From Brevibacillus laterosporus LMG 15441 (GTDB lineage Bacteria > Bacillota > Bacilli > Brevibacillales > Brevibacillaceae), in contig NZ_CP007806.1 in the NCBI RefSeq assembly GCF_000219535.2, positions 5,042,501 to 5,106,500 of the forward strand: 64,000 nt of DNA, in the 5' to 3' direction. A model generated the notes under the pieces. That model was not told where the DNA came from. It worked only from the letters and a program-made list of their open reading frames with translations, and did not search any database. Shown piece by piece: positions 48,343-57,895 of the stretch. The position numbers and the translations under genes are program-made. How positions within the stretch are numbered: the stretch's first letter is position 1; the number at the start of each line of letters is the position of its first letter.

Positions 48343-50280
48343 TTACAATTCTGTGTCTATAACATCTTTTAACAATCGTACAGCGTCAGGTATGGCAATA
48401 TCTTTCATTTGAGTAGCGGCTCCATTTAAATGACCGCCTCCACCCATTTTTTCCATGATGGACTGTACATTTATATCGCCTAAGGAACGGGCACTTATTA
48501 AAACTACTTCATCAGCTCGCATAGCAATGACAAACGAAGCCTGAACTCCCTCAAGTGTTAATAGAGCCTCTGCTGCTTGTGCTACCTGTACCTGAGTGTA
48601 GGTTTCCTTAGGATCACCCACAGCGATTGCCATCTTGTCACGATACACCTCTGTATTCATAACTACGCGTGCGCGTTTGACAAACTGTTGGATATCCTCT
48701 TTCAAGAAACGCTGCACCATTGCAGTATCGGCACCATTCCTCCGCAAGAAGGAGGCTGCCTCAAAGGTACGTGAACCTGTACGGAATGCAAAGCTTTTGG
48801 TATCAACTACAATCCCGGCTAATAGCCCTGTAGCAGTCACGCTATCTAGGCTAACACGATCAGTCTGGTACTGTAGAAGCTCCGTAACTAGCTCGGCTGT
48901 AGAGGAAGCGTATGGCTCCAAATACAACAGAACTGGATCATTAATAAATTCCTCAGAGCGACGATGGTGATCAATAACCACAATGCGGCTGGTTTCTTGC
49001 AACAGACGGGATTCAACCACAAGTGACGGACGATGTGTATCTACAATCACTAATAAAGTTCTTGAAGATACAATCTGTAGGGCTTGATCTGGTGAAATGA
49101 ATGCTTCCGCTAGCGGGGATTGATTCACTTCCTTCATAAGTCGTTCAATCGCTGGATTTACCTCGTCCAACACAATAAAGCCTGGTTTGTTGTGTATTTG
49201 TACGGTTTTTATCACACCAAGACAAGCACCGATAGAATCCATATCGGCATTCTTATGTCCCATGACAATAACTTGCTCAGCTTCGTGGATTAAATCACGT
49301 AGCGCATGAGCAATAACTCGCGCACGAACACGCGTCCGTTTTTCAACGGCATTCGACTTGCCACCATAGAAGGTTAATTTATTTCCAACCTTCACCGCTG
49401 CTTGGTCACCACCGCGTCCAAGAGCAATATCTAGACTGGACTGAGCATTTTTGCCCACTTCCACTAGGCTTGGCATTGCTGCACCTACCCCAATGGATAA
49501 CGTAATAGGAATCTTGTTGTCAGCCGTCATTTCGCGCACGACATCCAAGATATCAAAACGTGTTTCTTCTAACCGATCCAAGGTAGCGCGATCCATAACC
49601 GCTAAAAACTTATCAGAACTCATGCGACGAAGTAAAATCCCATGCTTCTGTGCCCATTCGAGTATCACACCAGATACACTGGTCGTAAGTAATGTACGGC
49701 TTTGGTCATCCATTACCTGACTCAGTTCATCAAGGTTATCGAGATGAATGATACCCACAATGGTTTTTTCTTGCTGATACCGAATTGCTAGCTCTTTATA
49801 TTCGGTTACATCGGTAAAATACAGCAAACGTTCCTCGGGGCGAATTAAAACCTCATAAATCCGCTCGCCAAAGGTGAAATCAAGCTTTTTCTGTTCTGCT
49901 TTCCATTCAAGGGCAGGAAATAGTTCAGCTAGTTCTTTTCCGATCAAATTCTCCATATTGGTCATTTGTTGCATATAAGGATTCGTCCACTCAACCTCTC
50001 GATCCTCATTAAACAGCAGTATCCCAATCGGCATTTCCTGCAATACGCCTTCACTTGCCTTCTTAACTCGATGATTAATAGTGGCAATATACATTTTTAA
50101 GTCTTGCTGAAATCTCTTTTCAATTTGAAGCGTGGCTAATATGAGACCGATAATGCACACTATCCCTATCGCGCCATATATCCAGTGATATAACGTTAAG
50201 ATGGCGACAAGCACTAAGCTAAAACTTAAAGCTAAAACCATATGTAAGCCATACCAACGTTTAAACAGGAACTTGGGCAT
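48343..50280 (-). CDS. gdpP: Cyclic-di-AMP phosphodiesterase GdpP
   Basis: 645 residues: two membrane helices at the N-terminus (about 15-55), a PAS-like domain, a degenerate GGDEF domain and a DHH/DHHA1 phosphodiesterase (GHKNADMDSIG, VIDHHRRS, GGGGHLNGAA). It hydrolyses c-di-AMP to pApA, affecting potassium and cell-wall homeostasis. AGGAG lies about 8 bases before the ATG. It forms a unit with yybS upstream and rplI downstream. Confidence 0.96.
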   Translation of the reverse strand: MPKFLFKRWYGLHMVLALSFSLVLVAILTLYHWIYGAIGIVCIIGLILATLQIEKRFQQDLKMYIATINHRVKKASEGVLQEMPIGILLFNEDREVEWTNPYMQQMTNMENLIGKELAELFPALEWKAEQKKLDFTFGERIYEVLIRPEERLLYFTDVTEYKELAIRYQQEKTIVGIIHLDNLDELSQVMDDQSRTLLTTSVSGVILEWAQKHGILLRRMSSDKFLAVMDRATLDRLEETRFDILDVVREMTADNKIPITLSIGVGAAMPSLVEVGKNAQSSLDIALGRGGDQAAVKVGNKLTFYGGKSNAVEKRTRVRARVIAHALRDLIHEAEQVIVMGHKNADMDSIGACLGVIKTVQIHNKPGFIVLDEVNPAIERLMKEVNQSPLAEAFISPDQALQIVSSRTLLVIVDTHRPSLVVESRLLQETSRIVVIDHHRRSEEFINDPVLLYLEPYASSTAELVTELLQYQTDRVSLDSVTATGLLAGIVVDTKSFAFRTGSRTFEAASFLRRNGADTAMVQRFLKEDIQQFVKRARVVMNTEVYRDKMAIAVGDPKETYTQVQVAQAAEALLTLEGVQASFVIAMRADEVVLISARSLGDINVQSIMEKMGGGGHLNGAATQMKDIAIPDAVRLLKDVIDTEL

Positions 50281-50295
50281 TTACTCAGCTCCTCT

Positions 50296-51276
50296 TCACT
50301 TTCTACTCTCAAGTCTAGTACGTAATCGTATGCCCAAATCAAGCAATCCCACGAATCCTAATACGGTAGTCAACAATAATACTACCCCGCCTATATTAAG
50401 TATAGTAGCTAGGATGAGAAAAATAAATACTCCAGCAAAGACATATGGAAAACGCCATTTGCTCTTATATTTATCAACAACGAATGCAACAAACCCTACT
50501 CCCTGAATAAAAAACAGGAATTGCAGTGCATAAAACAAGTTAAATAACAAAGAACCAGTCGTTGTTTGACCCATTGTATTCCTATTGAAGAACATAAACA
50601 GCAACGTAACCACATAAAAAAACAGAAGTGATCTCGGTAATTGCCATTGTCGTATAGGTGGCAAAGCTGGAATTTGAATGGACAGTCTTTTACTGATCAG
50701 CCGTGCCATCCAATGAATGAACGTGGTAGATACAAAGCTACCAAACATAATGATAAACGGCAACAGCATGGTCAACATCTCAAATATGTCAATTAAAAAT
50801 TTTTTCCATGCCTCTACAGTAAACTCTGGGGGTCTTAACTCCAAAAGCTGCGGATTATTTAAAACTAATTCTTTTCCTTCATGGAATTGCTGAACAATAT
50901 CAATGCCCATCAGCTTCGATGATACATACACTAAAAATACATAAGACAGCGCTTTAACAATAGAACCTGCAAAAATACTTGGAAATGCCCGATTGGTATT
51001 CCTATACGCAAAGCCCATCACCCAGCCCAGCAATACGGCAGATATCGCAAAAATAACACCAGCAATCGAGCTAATGATCAGCCCAAGTACAGCATATGCT
51101 ATTGCTATGATAATCATTTGTTTGCCAGTACGTCTCATGGCTAAAATAATGAACGGAATAGGCAACAAGAAAGAGAATACGCCAGATAGAGGAGTTGCAA
51201 GGCTTACAAAGAGAAACACGCCTGCAATTCCCAGTAACAAAGCACTTTCTGCTAGTTGTTTTGTTCGATTAGGCAA
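50296..51276 (-). CDS. yybS: YybS-like membrane protein (DUF2232)
   Basis: 326 residues with about eight hydrophobic helices. Size, topology and its place between rpsR and gdpP match YybS of B. subtilis, a DUF2232 multi-pass protein of unknown function. It ends 15 bases before gdpP. Confidence 0.9.
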   Translation of the reverse strand: MPNRTKQLAESALLLGIAGVFLFVSLATPLSGVFSFLLPIPFIILAMRRTGKQMIIIAIAYAVLGLIISSIAGVIFAISAVLLGWVMGFAYRNTNRAFPSIFAGSIVKALSYVFLVYVSSKLMGIDIVQQFHEGKELVLNNPQLLELRPPEFTVEAWKKFLIDIFEMLTMLLPFIIMFGSFVSTTFIHWMARLISKRLSIQIPALPPIRQWQLPRSLLFFYVVTLLFMFFNRNTMGQTTTGSLLFNLFYALQFLFFIQGVGFVAFVVDKYKSKWRFPYVFAGVFIFLILATILNIGGVVLLLTTVLGFVGLLDLGIRLRTRLESRK

Positions 51277-51304
51277 ACAGGAGCGACTCCCCTCTTATAA
51301 ATAT

Positions 51305-51338
51305 GGAAAAAGAGGGGCCACGCTCTGTGCCCCCCTTT
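51305..51338 (-). terminator. Terminator of the rpsF-ssb-rpsR operon
   Basis: AGGGGGGCAC pairs with GTGGCCCCTCT, followed by TTTTCC on the minus strand. Confidence 0.75.
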
Positions 51339-51351
51339 GACTTTATTGATT

Positions 51352-51582
51352 CTATTCAGCCGTATATGGCAGCAACGCTACTTGACGAGCGCGTTTAATA
51401 GCGATTGTCAATCTACGTTGATATTTAGCAGAAGTACCAGTTACACGACGAGGTAAGATTTTACCACGCTCACTGATGAACTTCTTAAGAAGATCAATAT
51501 CTTTATAATCGATCTTTTTAATCTTATTAACAGTAAAGTAGCAAACTTTACGGCGTTTATTAGGACGTCCTTTACGTGCCAT
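51352..51582 (-). CDS. rpsR: 30S ribosomal protein S18
   Basis: 76 residues, basic, with the S18 pattern [43 protein letters not shown]18 pairs with S6 on the 30S platform, and both are encoded here with ssb. Typical Bacterial gene order. Confidence 0.98.
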   Translation of the reverse strand: MARKGRPNKRRKVCYFTVNKIKKIDYKDIDLLKKFISERGKILPRRVTGTSAKYQRRLTIAIKRARQVALLPYTAE

Positions 51583-51634
51583 GAGAGTCCCTCCTTTTCA
51601 AGTTATGATAGTTTACATACGATCTAGAACTTAA

Positions 51635-52102
51635 CTAGAAAGGCAGATCATCATCTGAGATGTTAATCGGCTTTCCAGAATCGGCGAAGGGGTCATTAAA
51701 TGAATCGTTATTACCTTTGGAAGCCGGACGCGTGCCACCATAGCTTGGACCAGGGTCATAGCCGGTGTTTCCTTCACTCGCTTCACGTGAGCTTAGGAAT
51801 TGCACGTTATCTGCGACAACTTCTGTTACGTATACTCTTTTACCTTCTTTATTATCATAGCTTCTGGTTTGTAAACGGCCTTCTACAGCAGCTTTTCTAC
51901 CTTTACGAAGATAGTTTGCACATAGATCAGCCAATTGACGCCATGCTACAATATTGATAAAGTCCGTTTCTTTTTCGCCACCGGCTCCAGAATAAGGACG
52001 ATTTATCGCCAAGGTAAAGGTCGTTACCGCAACACCATTGGGCGTATAACGTAATTCAGGGTCCTTTGTTAAGTTTCCAATTAAAATAACACGATTTAGC
52101 AT
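51635..52102 (-). CDS. ssb: Single-stranded DNA-binding protein
   Basis: Start ATG at 52102 (GGAGG 7 bases upstream); 52123 would put the start before the ribosome site. 155 residues: an OB fold with LNRVILIGNLTKDPELRYTPNG, a flexible Gly/Ser/Asn-rich tail, and the acidic tip DDDLPF that recruits partner proteins. It lies between rpsF and rpsR. Confidence 0.98.
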   Translation of the reverse strand: MLNRVILIGNLTKDPELRYTPNGVAVTTFTLAINRPYSGAGGEKETDFINIVAWRQLADLCANYLRKGRKAAVEGRLQTRSYDNKEGKRVYVTEVVADNVQFLSSREASEGNTGYDPGPSYGGTRPASKGNNDSFNDPFADSGKPINISDDDLPF

Positions 52103-52126
52103 AAGACTCCCTCCCCGCGACAACGA

Positions 52127-52414
52127 TTACTGATCTTCTCTTACGAAAAGGAAACGAATAACGTCGTCGTTAATTTTCATCAAACGCTCAGTTTCAGAAA
52201 CAACCTCAGCGTTAGCTTTAAAGTTCATCAAAACGTAGAAACCATCCTTGAACTTTTGGATTTCATAAGCAAGACGACGCTTACCCATTTCTTGAAGCTT
52301 GGTGATTTCTCCACCATTGTTAGTAACGATTTCGCTATAACGAGCTACATTCGCTTTCACTTTCTCTTCTTCAAGGTCTGGACGCAATACGTACATTACT
52401 TCATATTGACGCAT
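52127..52414 (-). CDS. rpsF: 30S ribosomal protein S6
   Basis: 95 residues with the S6 start [14 protein letters not shown] and the pattern [32 protein letters not shown] precedes the ATG by about 9 bases. It is the first gene of the rpsF-ssb-rpsR operon, with a leader that may bind the S6:S18 complex. Confidence 0.98.
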   Translation of the reverse strand: MRQYEVMYVLRPDLEEEKVKANVARYSEIVTNNGGEITKLQEMGKRRLAYEIQKFKDGFYVLMNFKANAEVVSETERLMKINDDVIRFLFVREDQ

Positions 52415-52518
52415 ACCTTCTTCACCTCCTTTTGGACTAGCGGCCCTTTAAAAAAGGGCAAGGAGCGAGTGCTAATGAAACCTACTAGAGGCACCCATTT
52501 CCATACTCGCATTTAAGA
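52415..52518 (-). promoter_or_regulatory. Possible S6:S18-binding leader of rpsF
   Basis: The about 100-base leader holds GCCC(T6)AAAGGGC (52443-52459) followed by CCGCTAGTCC, which could pair with the upstream CTCTAGTAGG. A hairpin with an adjacent CCG is the hallmark of the S6:S18 autoregulatory motif known in rpsF leaders. I cannot fold it here. Confidence 0.4.
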
Positions 52519-52547
52519 ATTATAACAAACCATTAAGGACAAATCAA
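52519..52547 (-). promoter_or_regulatory. Sigma-A promoter of the rpsF operon
   Basis: -35 TTGATT (52542-52547), 17-base spacer, -10 TATAAT (52519-52524) on the minus strand. It overlaps the ychF terminal region. Confidence 0.7.
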
Positions 52548-52551
52548 GAGA

Positions 52552-53652
52552 TTACACGTTGAAACGGAAATGAATAACGTCGCCATCTTTTACCACGTAT
52601 TCTTTACCTTCCAAGCGGTATTTCCCTTTTTCACGAGCAGCATTCACATTGCCCGCCGCTACCAAATCATCATAAGCTACCACTTCGGCACGAATAAATC
52701 CACGCTCAAAGTCTGTATGAATAACACCAGCAGCCTGAGGAGCCTTGGTTTCGCGACGAACTGTCCATGCACGCACCTCTTGAACCCCAGCCGTGAAGTA
52801 CGTAATCAAACCAAGCAAGGAATAAGCAGCTCGGATCAAGCGGTCAAGACCTGATTCTTGCAGTCCTAGCTCTTCTAGGAACATTTCCTTGTCTTCGCCT
52901 TCTAATTCAGCAATTTCGGATTCTACTTTTGCACTGATAATAACTACCTCAGCGCCTTCAGATTCAGCATGCTTGCGAACTGCTTGCACATGCGGATTCT
53001 CATCAGCATTGTGGATGCCGTCTTCCGCTACATTACAAACATACAGCATTGGTTTAATGGTTAACAGGTGCAGGTCACGAATGATTTTAAGCTCATCTTC
53101 TGTTAGCTCAACACCACGTGCTGCTTGACCTTCTTCAAAAGCGGCCTTTAGTTTTTCTAATACCTCAAGCTCTACCTTTGCCTCTTTATCACCTGATTTC
53201 GCTTTACGCCCCATACGATCAATACGGCGAGTAACGGAATCTAAATCAGCAAATACCAATTCCAGGTTAATGGTTTCGATATCGCTTAGAGGGTCTACTT
53301 TACCTGCAACGTGTACAATGTTCTGATCTTCAAAGCAACGTACCACCTGTGCAATCGCATCTACTTCACGAATATGGGCCAAAAATTGGTTCCCCAATCC
53401 TTCCCCTTTGCTCGCTCCTTTAACCAAACCAGCGATATCCACGAATTCAAAAGCGGTAGGTACAACTTTGTTTGGAACAACGATCTCTGTTAATTTGTTT
53501 AGACGTGGATCAGGTACTTCAACGATACCCACGTTAGGATCAATGGTACAGAAAGGATAGTTTGCGGATTCTGCTCCCGCTTGCGTAATTGCATTAAATA
53601 GGGTAGATTTCCCAACATTCGGAAGACCTACAATCCCACAAGACATTCCCAT
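52552..53652 (-). CDS. ychF: YchF/Obg-family ATPase
   Basis: 366 residues. [15 protein letters not shown] (Walker A), [20 protein letters not shown] (switch II/G3) and NVAED in place of NKxD, which gives YchF its ATP preference; TGS domain at the C-terminus. It binds the ribosome and is linked to translation and oxidative stress control. AGGAG precedes the first ATG (53652) by about 11 bases. Confidence 0.97.
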   Translation of the reverse strand: MGMSCGIVGLPNVGKSTLFNAITQAGAESANYPFCTIDPNVGIVEVPDPRLNKLTEIVVPNKVVPTAFEFVDIAGLVKGASKGEGLGNQFLAHIREVDAIAQVVRCFEDQNIVHVAGKVDPLSDIETINLELVFADLDSVTRRIDRMGRKAKSGDKEAKVELEVLEKLKAAFEEGQAARGVELTEDELKIIRDLHLLTIKPMLYVCNVAEDGIHNADENPHVQAVRKHAESEGAEVVIISAKVESEIAELEGEDKEMFLEELGLQESGLDRLIRAAYSLLGLITYFTAGVQEVRAWTVRRETKAPQAAGVIHTDFERGFIRAEVVAYDDLVAAGNVNAAREKGKYRLEGKEYVVKDGDVIHFRFNV

Positions 53653-54061
53653 TTATATATACACTCCTTATTTTCCGAAATAGAACATGCTCTTTAGTAT
53701 AAAGACTTACTGGTTATAATACAATCACACAGTTTCCAATCTTTAATAGAAATGGTTCCCACAATTAGACCTAAAATTGCTTTTTCATATTTGTTTCATA
53801 TCTTATAAAAAGTCGTCGTTTTTAAATCAAGTTCAGCCTTAATTTTACAGTCAGTTATAATACCGCTTTTCCTTTTGGGATATAGAGTTTCAAATTTCAT
53901 ACAAAATATAGCGCCTATCTTGTCAATAAACTCATTGTTTCATTTCTTAATGCCTATTGCAATTTTATATCGCTTCCCTGACTGTAAGGTTTTATTGTAT
54001 ACAGTACATTTTGTTGCGTAAAAATTATACATATCCTACAAGGTTTAGGTATGGAGTAAAT
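53653..54061. other. Long AT-rich non-coding stretch
   Basis: Only short frames, such as a 34-codon minus-strand one at about 53811-53915 lacking a ribosome site. A TTGACA near 53916-53925 has no good -10 partner. Nothing else can be supported. Confidence 0.4.
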
Positions 54062-54090
54062 AAAAAAACGTAGATGCTGGCGCACCTACG
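54062..54090 (-). terminator. Terminator after the possible toxin-peptide relic
   Basis: CGTAGGTGCG and CGCCAGCATCTACG pair with a bulge, followed on the minus strand by T7. Confidence 0.75.
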
Positions 54091-54144
54091 ATTCTATACA
54101 ATAGGCTATCTCTCAATGGGATTGACTAGCATAGGGTAAGATCG

Positions 54145-54294
54145 TCAGACTTTGGAAGGTTTAATGGCGGTCTTACTTTTTGGGGCCGGGGGAACGGTGA
54201 CTCTTGTCACGACTAATCCCGGAAAGCTCACAAGGAAGCTACCAAACTGGAACAATAGAGAAGGGGCTTCGTGAGTGATTGCTATATGTTCTTT
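54145..54294 (-). pseudogene. Possible relic of a holin-like type I toxin peptide
   Basis: An open frame directly after the 54295 gene's stop reads SLLFQFGSFLVSFPGLVV, then a polar/basic tail ending KPSKV. The first part resembles short hydrophobic peptides annotated as putative holin-like toxins of type I toxin-antitoxin loci (QFG followed by a membrane helix). No ATG or ribosome site is present and the prolines break the helix, so it is probably decayed. The relatively GC-rich stretch 54091-54260 could also encode an antisense RNA. Confidence 0.3.
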
Positions 54295-55005
54295 TTATTT
54301 TCTAGGAGGTTTGCCATGAGGATCTCTAAAGTCTGTAACGACGATACTATTACCAAAATAATTGGTTACTAGAGTGGCGGTGAAATTGACTGTACTGAAC
54401 GTTCCAATTTCTTTAAATTTATACACCCTAGCATTATTCCATGTCCAAATTTCCCCTTGTTTTTTGGGAGGAATTTTCACGGTGAATGTATCTTTATATT
54501 TGGCTTCCTCAACCCATTCTTTTCCTACCTCAGCATTAAAAACCTTTTCAAATCCCCCACCCACATTTATCGAAGTTTTGGAGTATGACTCTCTCTCCAC
54601 TGTACGTACCCATTCAAAATCCTTTTTTGTCCTATTTTCTGTATAGTCCACTCGATAATCGTATTTCATAGGTCCAACGTAATCAACATATTCATAAGTA
54701 TCAAAAAGAGCTGGCTGGATACCTTTTCTTTTTTCACTGTCTTTAGCAATTTGATCATTGTTGGCGGATTCTTTTTTAAATCCATTCTGTTCCATGAATT
54801 TTTGGGCCTTATCAGGATCAGCGATGTAAATAACAGGTACTCTATGTCCATTTTCACTTGTAATGTATTCTACCTTATCTGGTACAATGCTGCTTTCGCT
54901 TAATGCGGCTGGTAACTCATTGGCTTGAACATTGGTACTTGTCCAAGGAATGCTGACTCCGATAGATAGTGCAGCCACTATAGATAACGCTATTAGCTTT
55001 TTCAC
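54295..55005 (-). CDS. Secreted beta-rich protein, second of its kind
   Basis: Start GTG at 55005, about 10 bases after GGAGG, gives a clean signal peptide (KKLIALSIVAALSIGVSIP, cleavage near VQA). The 236-residue product has a Ser/Thr-alternating segment (YSKTSINVGGGFEKVFNAEVG), then KEWVEEAKYKDTFTVKIPPKKQGEI and further strands. This order resembles the 25470-26117 protein. Similar layouts occur in secreted beta-pore or bacteriocin-like proteins, but the family is not known to me. Confidence 0.7.
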   Translation of the reverse strand: MKKLIALSIVAALSIGVSIPWTSTNVQANELPAALSESSIVPDKVEYITSENGHRVPVIYIADPDKAQKFMEQNGFKKESANNDQIAKDSEKRKGIQPALFDTYEYVDYVGPMKYDYRVDYTENRTKKDFEWVRTVERESYSKTSINVGGGFEKVFNAEVGKEWVEEAKYKDTFTVKIPPKKQGEIWTWNNARVYKFKEIGTFSTVNFTATLVTNYFGNSIVVTDFRDPHGKPPRK

Positions 55006-55127
55006 AACACACATTCCTCCATTATTGTAAAATTTAAACATTTTTATATTAGCATACAATAATTGGATATTCCATACTATTTGTAGTATTTTAAATATAT
55101 TCCGTATTTAGGAGGGATTCAGATTTT

Positions 55128-55343
55128 ATGTTTAAAATAGGTGTTGCTTTTCTTTTTGGAGCGTTTTTTCAGTTGTTTTTGGCGATGGTTTGGGGTGAAT
55201 GGTTCGCATTAGAAAAATATAAATTTACTAAAACATACTACAATCACCCTTTAGATTCTTTCTATACGCTTTTCTATTGGGAATTAGCAATAAGTGCGGT
55301 AATAATTCTGCTCTCTTTTTTCATCAAAAAGGAGCCAAAGTAA
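55128..55343 (+). CDS. Small two-helix membrane protein
   Basis: 71 residues, two hydrophobic helices (about 3-22 and 48-65), ending in KKEPK. AGGAGGG lies about 9 bases before the ATG and a terminator follows. It is divergent from the secreted protein gene. Could be an immunity-type or accessory protein, but there is no direct evidence. Confidence 0.6.
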   Translation: MFKIGVAFLFGAFFQLFLAMVWGEWFALEKYKFTKTYYNHPLDSFYTLFYWELAISAVIILLSFFIKKEPK

Positions 55344-55385
55344 TAAGATGCTACGAACTGTAAATCGACGTAATTTTTTATAACG

Positions 55386-55422
55386 AAGATCGCCATAACG
55401 ATATCGTAGGCGGTCTTTTTTT
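55386..55422 (+). terminator. Terminator of the two-helix membrane protein gene
   Basis: AAGATCGCC pairs with GGCGGTCTT with one mismatch, followed by a run of T. Confidence 0.8.
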
Positions 55423-55597
55423 TATTCATCCCAAATTGAATTAATAGTCTATTTCCTGTAAGCTATTTATAGAAACAAACCTTTATTATTAGGGGTTTGC
55501 TTCGTTTTCTTTACGAGATGTTTCCTTTACAAGACATTTGCCGGTCCTACAATTCCAACTTTCGAACCTACGTATACATCTACTCCTTATCAAAGTA

Positions 55598-55632
55598 ATA
55601 AAAAAGAAAACCCAGCTTACCTAGGTTTTCTT
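55598..55632 (-). terminator. Terminator overlapping the pepF-like stop
   Basis: AAGAAAACC and GGTTTTCTT pair around the stop codon, followed by TTTTTATTAC on the minus strand. Confidence 0.75.
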
Positions 55633-57552
55633 CTTAGCTTCCTTCAGCAATCCTTCCAATTCATCTAGTCTCTCTTCAAATACCTTCATCGCATCCTCTA
55701 TTGGTTTAGCTGTGGTCATATCTACCCCCGCCTCCTTCAAAACAGTAAGCGGCGGCTTAGAGCTGCCCAATGAAAGTAACGTCTTGATAAAACGTTCAGC
55801 TTCTGGTTTCCCGCCCTCTTCTACTTGTTTCGCAAGAGCTACGGATGCCGCAAAGCTTGTAGCATATTGATAGACATAAAAGTTATAAAAAAAATGAGGG
55901 ACGCGGGCCCATTCCATGGCGATCTCCTGATCCATAACTACCTGCTTGCCATAATATTTTTTATTGATATCCAGATACATTTTCTTAAGGGAGTCCGCTT
56001 GTAGTGCTTCACCGCGTTGATCAGCTTCATACATGGCTTTCTCAAATTCGGCAAATTGAGTTTGACGGAATAAGGTGGTACGGAAATTTTCTAAGTTTTG
56101 CACGAGTAATGCCATTTTCTCTTTATTTGTCTTTGCCTTTTTATATTGGCTCGTAAATAGTAGATTTTCATTCATAGTGGAAGCAACCTCGGCCGTAAAA
56201 ATCGGATAACCCGAAGTTATATAAGGCTGTGCCTTGTTTGTGTAATACGATTGCATAGCATGTCCCAATTCATGGGCAATAGTTGAAACATCTCCTTTTA
56301 AGCCTTGATAATTTAATAAAACATAAGGATGGGTATCGTAAGCCCCCCATTGGTAAGCCCCTGTTCTTTTATCAGGTGTAGAATATACATCTATCCATCG
56401 ATTATCCAACGCTCTTTTAATCACAGATACATACTCCTCACCAAGTGGTGCAAGCCCGTTTATAACCAAGTCCTTTGCTTGTTCATAGGGGATATAATCA
56501 TTTTTTTGATCTACAAGGGGTACATATAAGTCATACATATGAAGCTCTGGTAATGAAAGCATCTCTTTACGGAGCTTAAGATAACGCTCCAAGAGCGGTA
56601 TGTTCTTATTTACAGTGGAAATGAGTTGATCGTATACCTCTACAGGCACCTGATTTGGTGTAAGACTAGCTTCCAAAGCATTCTTATACTTTCTACTTGA
56701 TGCATATAGGTTATTTGCTTTAATTTGTCCTGCCAGCGTCTGAGCCAAGGTATCCTGATATTTCTCTAGTGTCCGATACATAGCTTGATAGGCGGCTTTT
56801 CTTACTTGCCGATCCTTGCTTTCCAAATAAGTGGCATAGTTTGTTCTGGTTAACGGCACCATCTTACCTGTTTCATCTTTTATTAGAGGCAGTGGGATGT
56901 CTTTGGAAATCATCTTATAAATATTTTCTGGCGTTCCCCCCAACGAAGAAAAGGAAGCCAACAATTGCTCCTGTTCTCTTGGGAGCATGTGCTGTTTTAC
57001 ACGTATTGTTTCTTGAATAAATGGTTTATAAGGGGCTAATTCTGGTGCCTGTAAAAACTGTTTCATCTTTTGATCGGGAATAGAAACAAGCTCTGGACCT
57101 ACCCAAGAGGTTCGTTCCTTAACATATACTCGGATTTTTTCGGCTTGGTTGACAATTGCCTGAGCACTTGGGTTAGCCGTTTGTATATCAAAATTCAATG
57201 TAGCATACACATTCACCTTATCGAGTAACCGCATCAATTGACTATACGCTTCCATCCCCTGAGCAAGCGCCTTGGCTGATTTCCCCCATTTGCCCTGTTG
57301 AGCTGCAAAAGCGTCGGCTAATCGCTTTGTCTCCTGCTTATCTTTTTCCCACGCTGATACATTTGGATAAATATCTGATAAATTCCATGTAAAAATGGTT
57401 GGAATTTCTTTGCGATTTTGATATGATGTTCGTTGTGTCTCTTTGTTACCCACTTGTGGATAGGCAAAAGAAATAGACATGAAGCTGCTGTGGATAAAAA
57501 ATGTGCATGCAACAACTGCCCATACCAGACTTTTTCCTTTGAGAAAAATCAT
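55621..57552 (-). CDS. Oligoendopeptidase F with a signal peptide
   Basis: 643 residues of the M3 metallopeptidase family: helical N-terminal domain, then the zinc motif HELGHAMQ near residue 430 with the downstream Glu in FTAEVASTMNE. Most PepF enzymes are cytoplasmic, but this one begins with a signal-peptide-like sequence (SLVWAVVACTFFIHSSFMSISFAYP), so it is probably secreted. It degrades short peptides. No pathway partner is adjacent. Confidence 0.92.
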   Translation of the reverse strand: MIFLKGKSLVWAVVACTFFIHSSFMSISFAYPQVGNKETQRTSYQNRKEIPTIFTWNLSDIYPNVSAWEKDKQETKRLADAFAAQQGKWGKSAKALAQGMEAYSQLMRLLDKVNVYATLNFDIQTANPSAQAIVNQAEKIRVYVKERTSWVGPELVSIPDQKMKQFLQAPELAPYKPFIQETIRVKQHMLPREQEQLLASFSSLGGTPENIYKMISKDIPLPLIKDETGKMVPLTRTNYATYLESKDRQVRKAAYQAMYRTLEKYQDTLAQTLAGQIKANNLYASSRKYKNALEASLTPNQVPVEVYDQLISTVNKNIPLLERYLKLRKEMLSLPELHMYDLYVPLVDQKNDYIPYEQAKDLVINGLAPLGEEYVSVIKRALDNRWIDVYSTPDKRTGAYQWGAYDTHPYVLLNYQGLKGDVSTIAHELGHAMQSYYTNKAQPYITSGYPIFTAEVASTMNENLLFTSQYKKAKTNKEKMALLVQNLENFRTTLFRQTQFAEFEKAMYEADQRGEALQADSLKKMYLDINKKYYGKQVVMDQEIAMEWARVPHFFYNFYVYQYATSFAASVALAKQVEEGGKPEAERFIKTLLSLGSSKPPLTVLKEAGVDMTTAKPIEDAMKVFEERLDELEGLLKEAKKKT

Positions 57553-57842
57553 AGCAACTTGCTCCTTTCTACTAACGTAACAGTTCCATCATCATTTCTA
57601 AACAGGCTAGATTCGTTATTTTTTATGTAAGAAAATTGGATGGGATCGTGTTCATCTCTTTTATTGTGATAAATTGTCACAAAATTATTCAATTCTATCC
57701 TGGATAAGCCTGTGGATATCTTTGTGGATAGTTTTTTCAAAAAAAGTTATATACAAGTGAAAGCCTTGCTATATATGGGTTTTCACTTTTTGGGTTATCC
57801 ACATTTTTTTATTTATTTTTGTGGAAAGTTTTTTCTATACAC
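57553..57842. other. Intergenic region with DnaA-box-like sites
   Basis: TTATCCACA at 57795-57803 is a perfect DnaA box. TGTGGATAT (57711-57719) and TGTGGATAG (57723-57731) have one mismatch each. An inverted repeat TTGTGA-N7-TCACAA lies at 57664-57682. The first supported gene after this is DUF951. Confidence 0.5.
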
Positions 57843-57877
57843 AAAAAGATGCCCCTATAATCGAGGCATCTTTTTTG
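57843..57877 (-). terminator. Terminator of the mscS-DUF951 operon
   Basis: AAAAAGATGCC pairs with GGCATCTTTTT, with T runs on both strands. Confidence 0.85.
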
Positions 57878-57895
57878 CATTCAGCATCTCTACAG

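Noticed and set aside
57549-57740. 63-codon minus-strand frame
   Set aside because: Overlaps the pepF start and DnaA-like boxes; no ribosome site.
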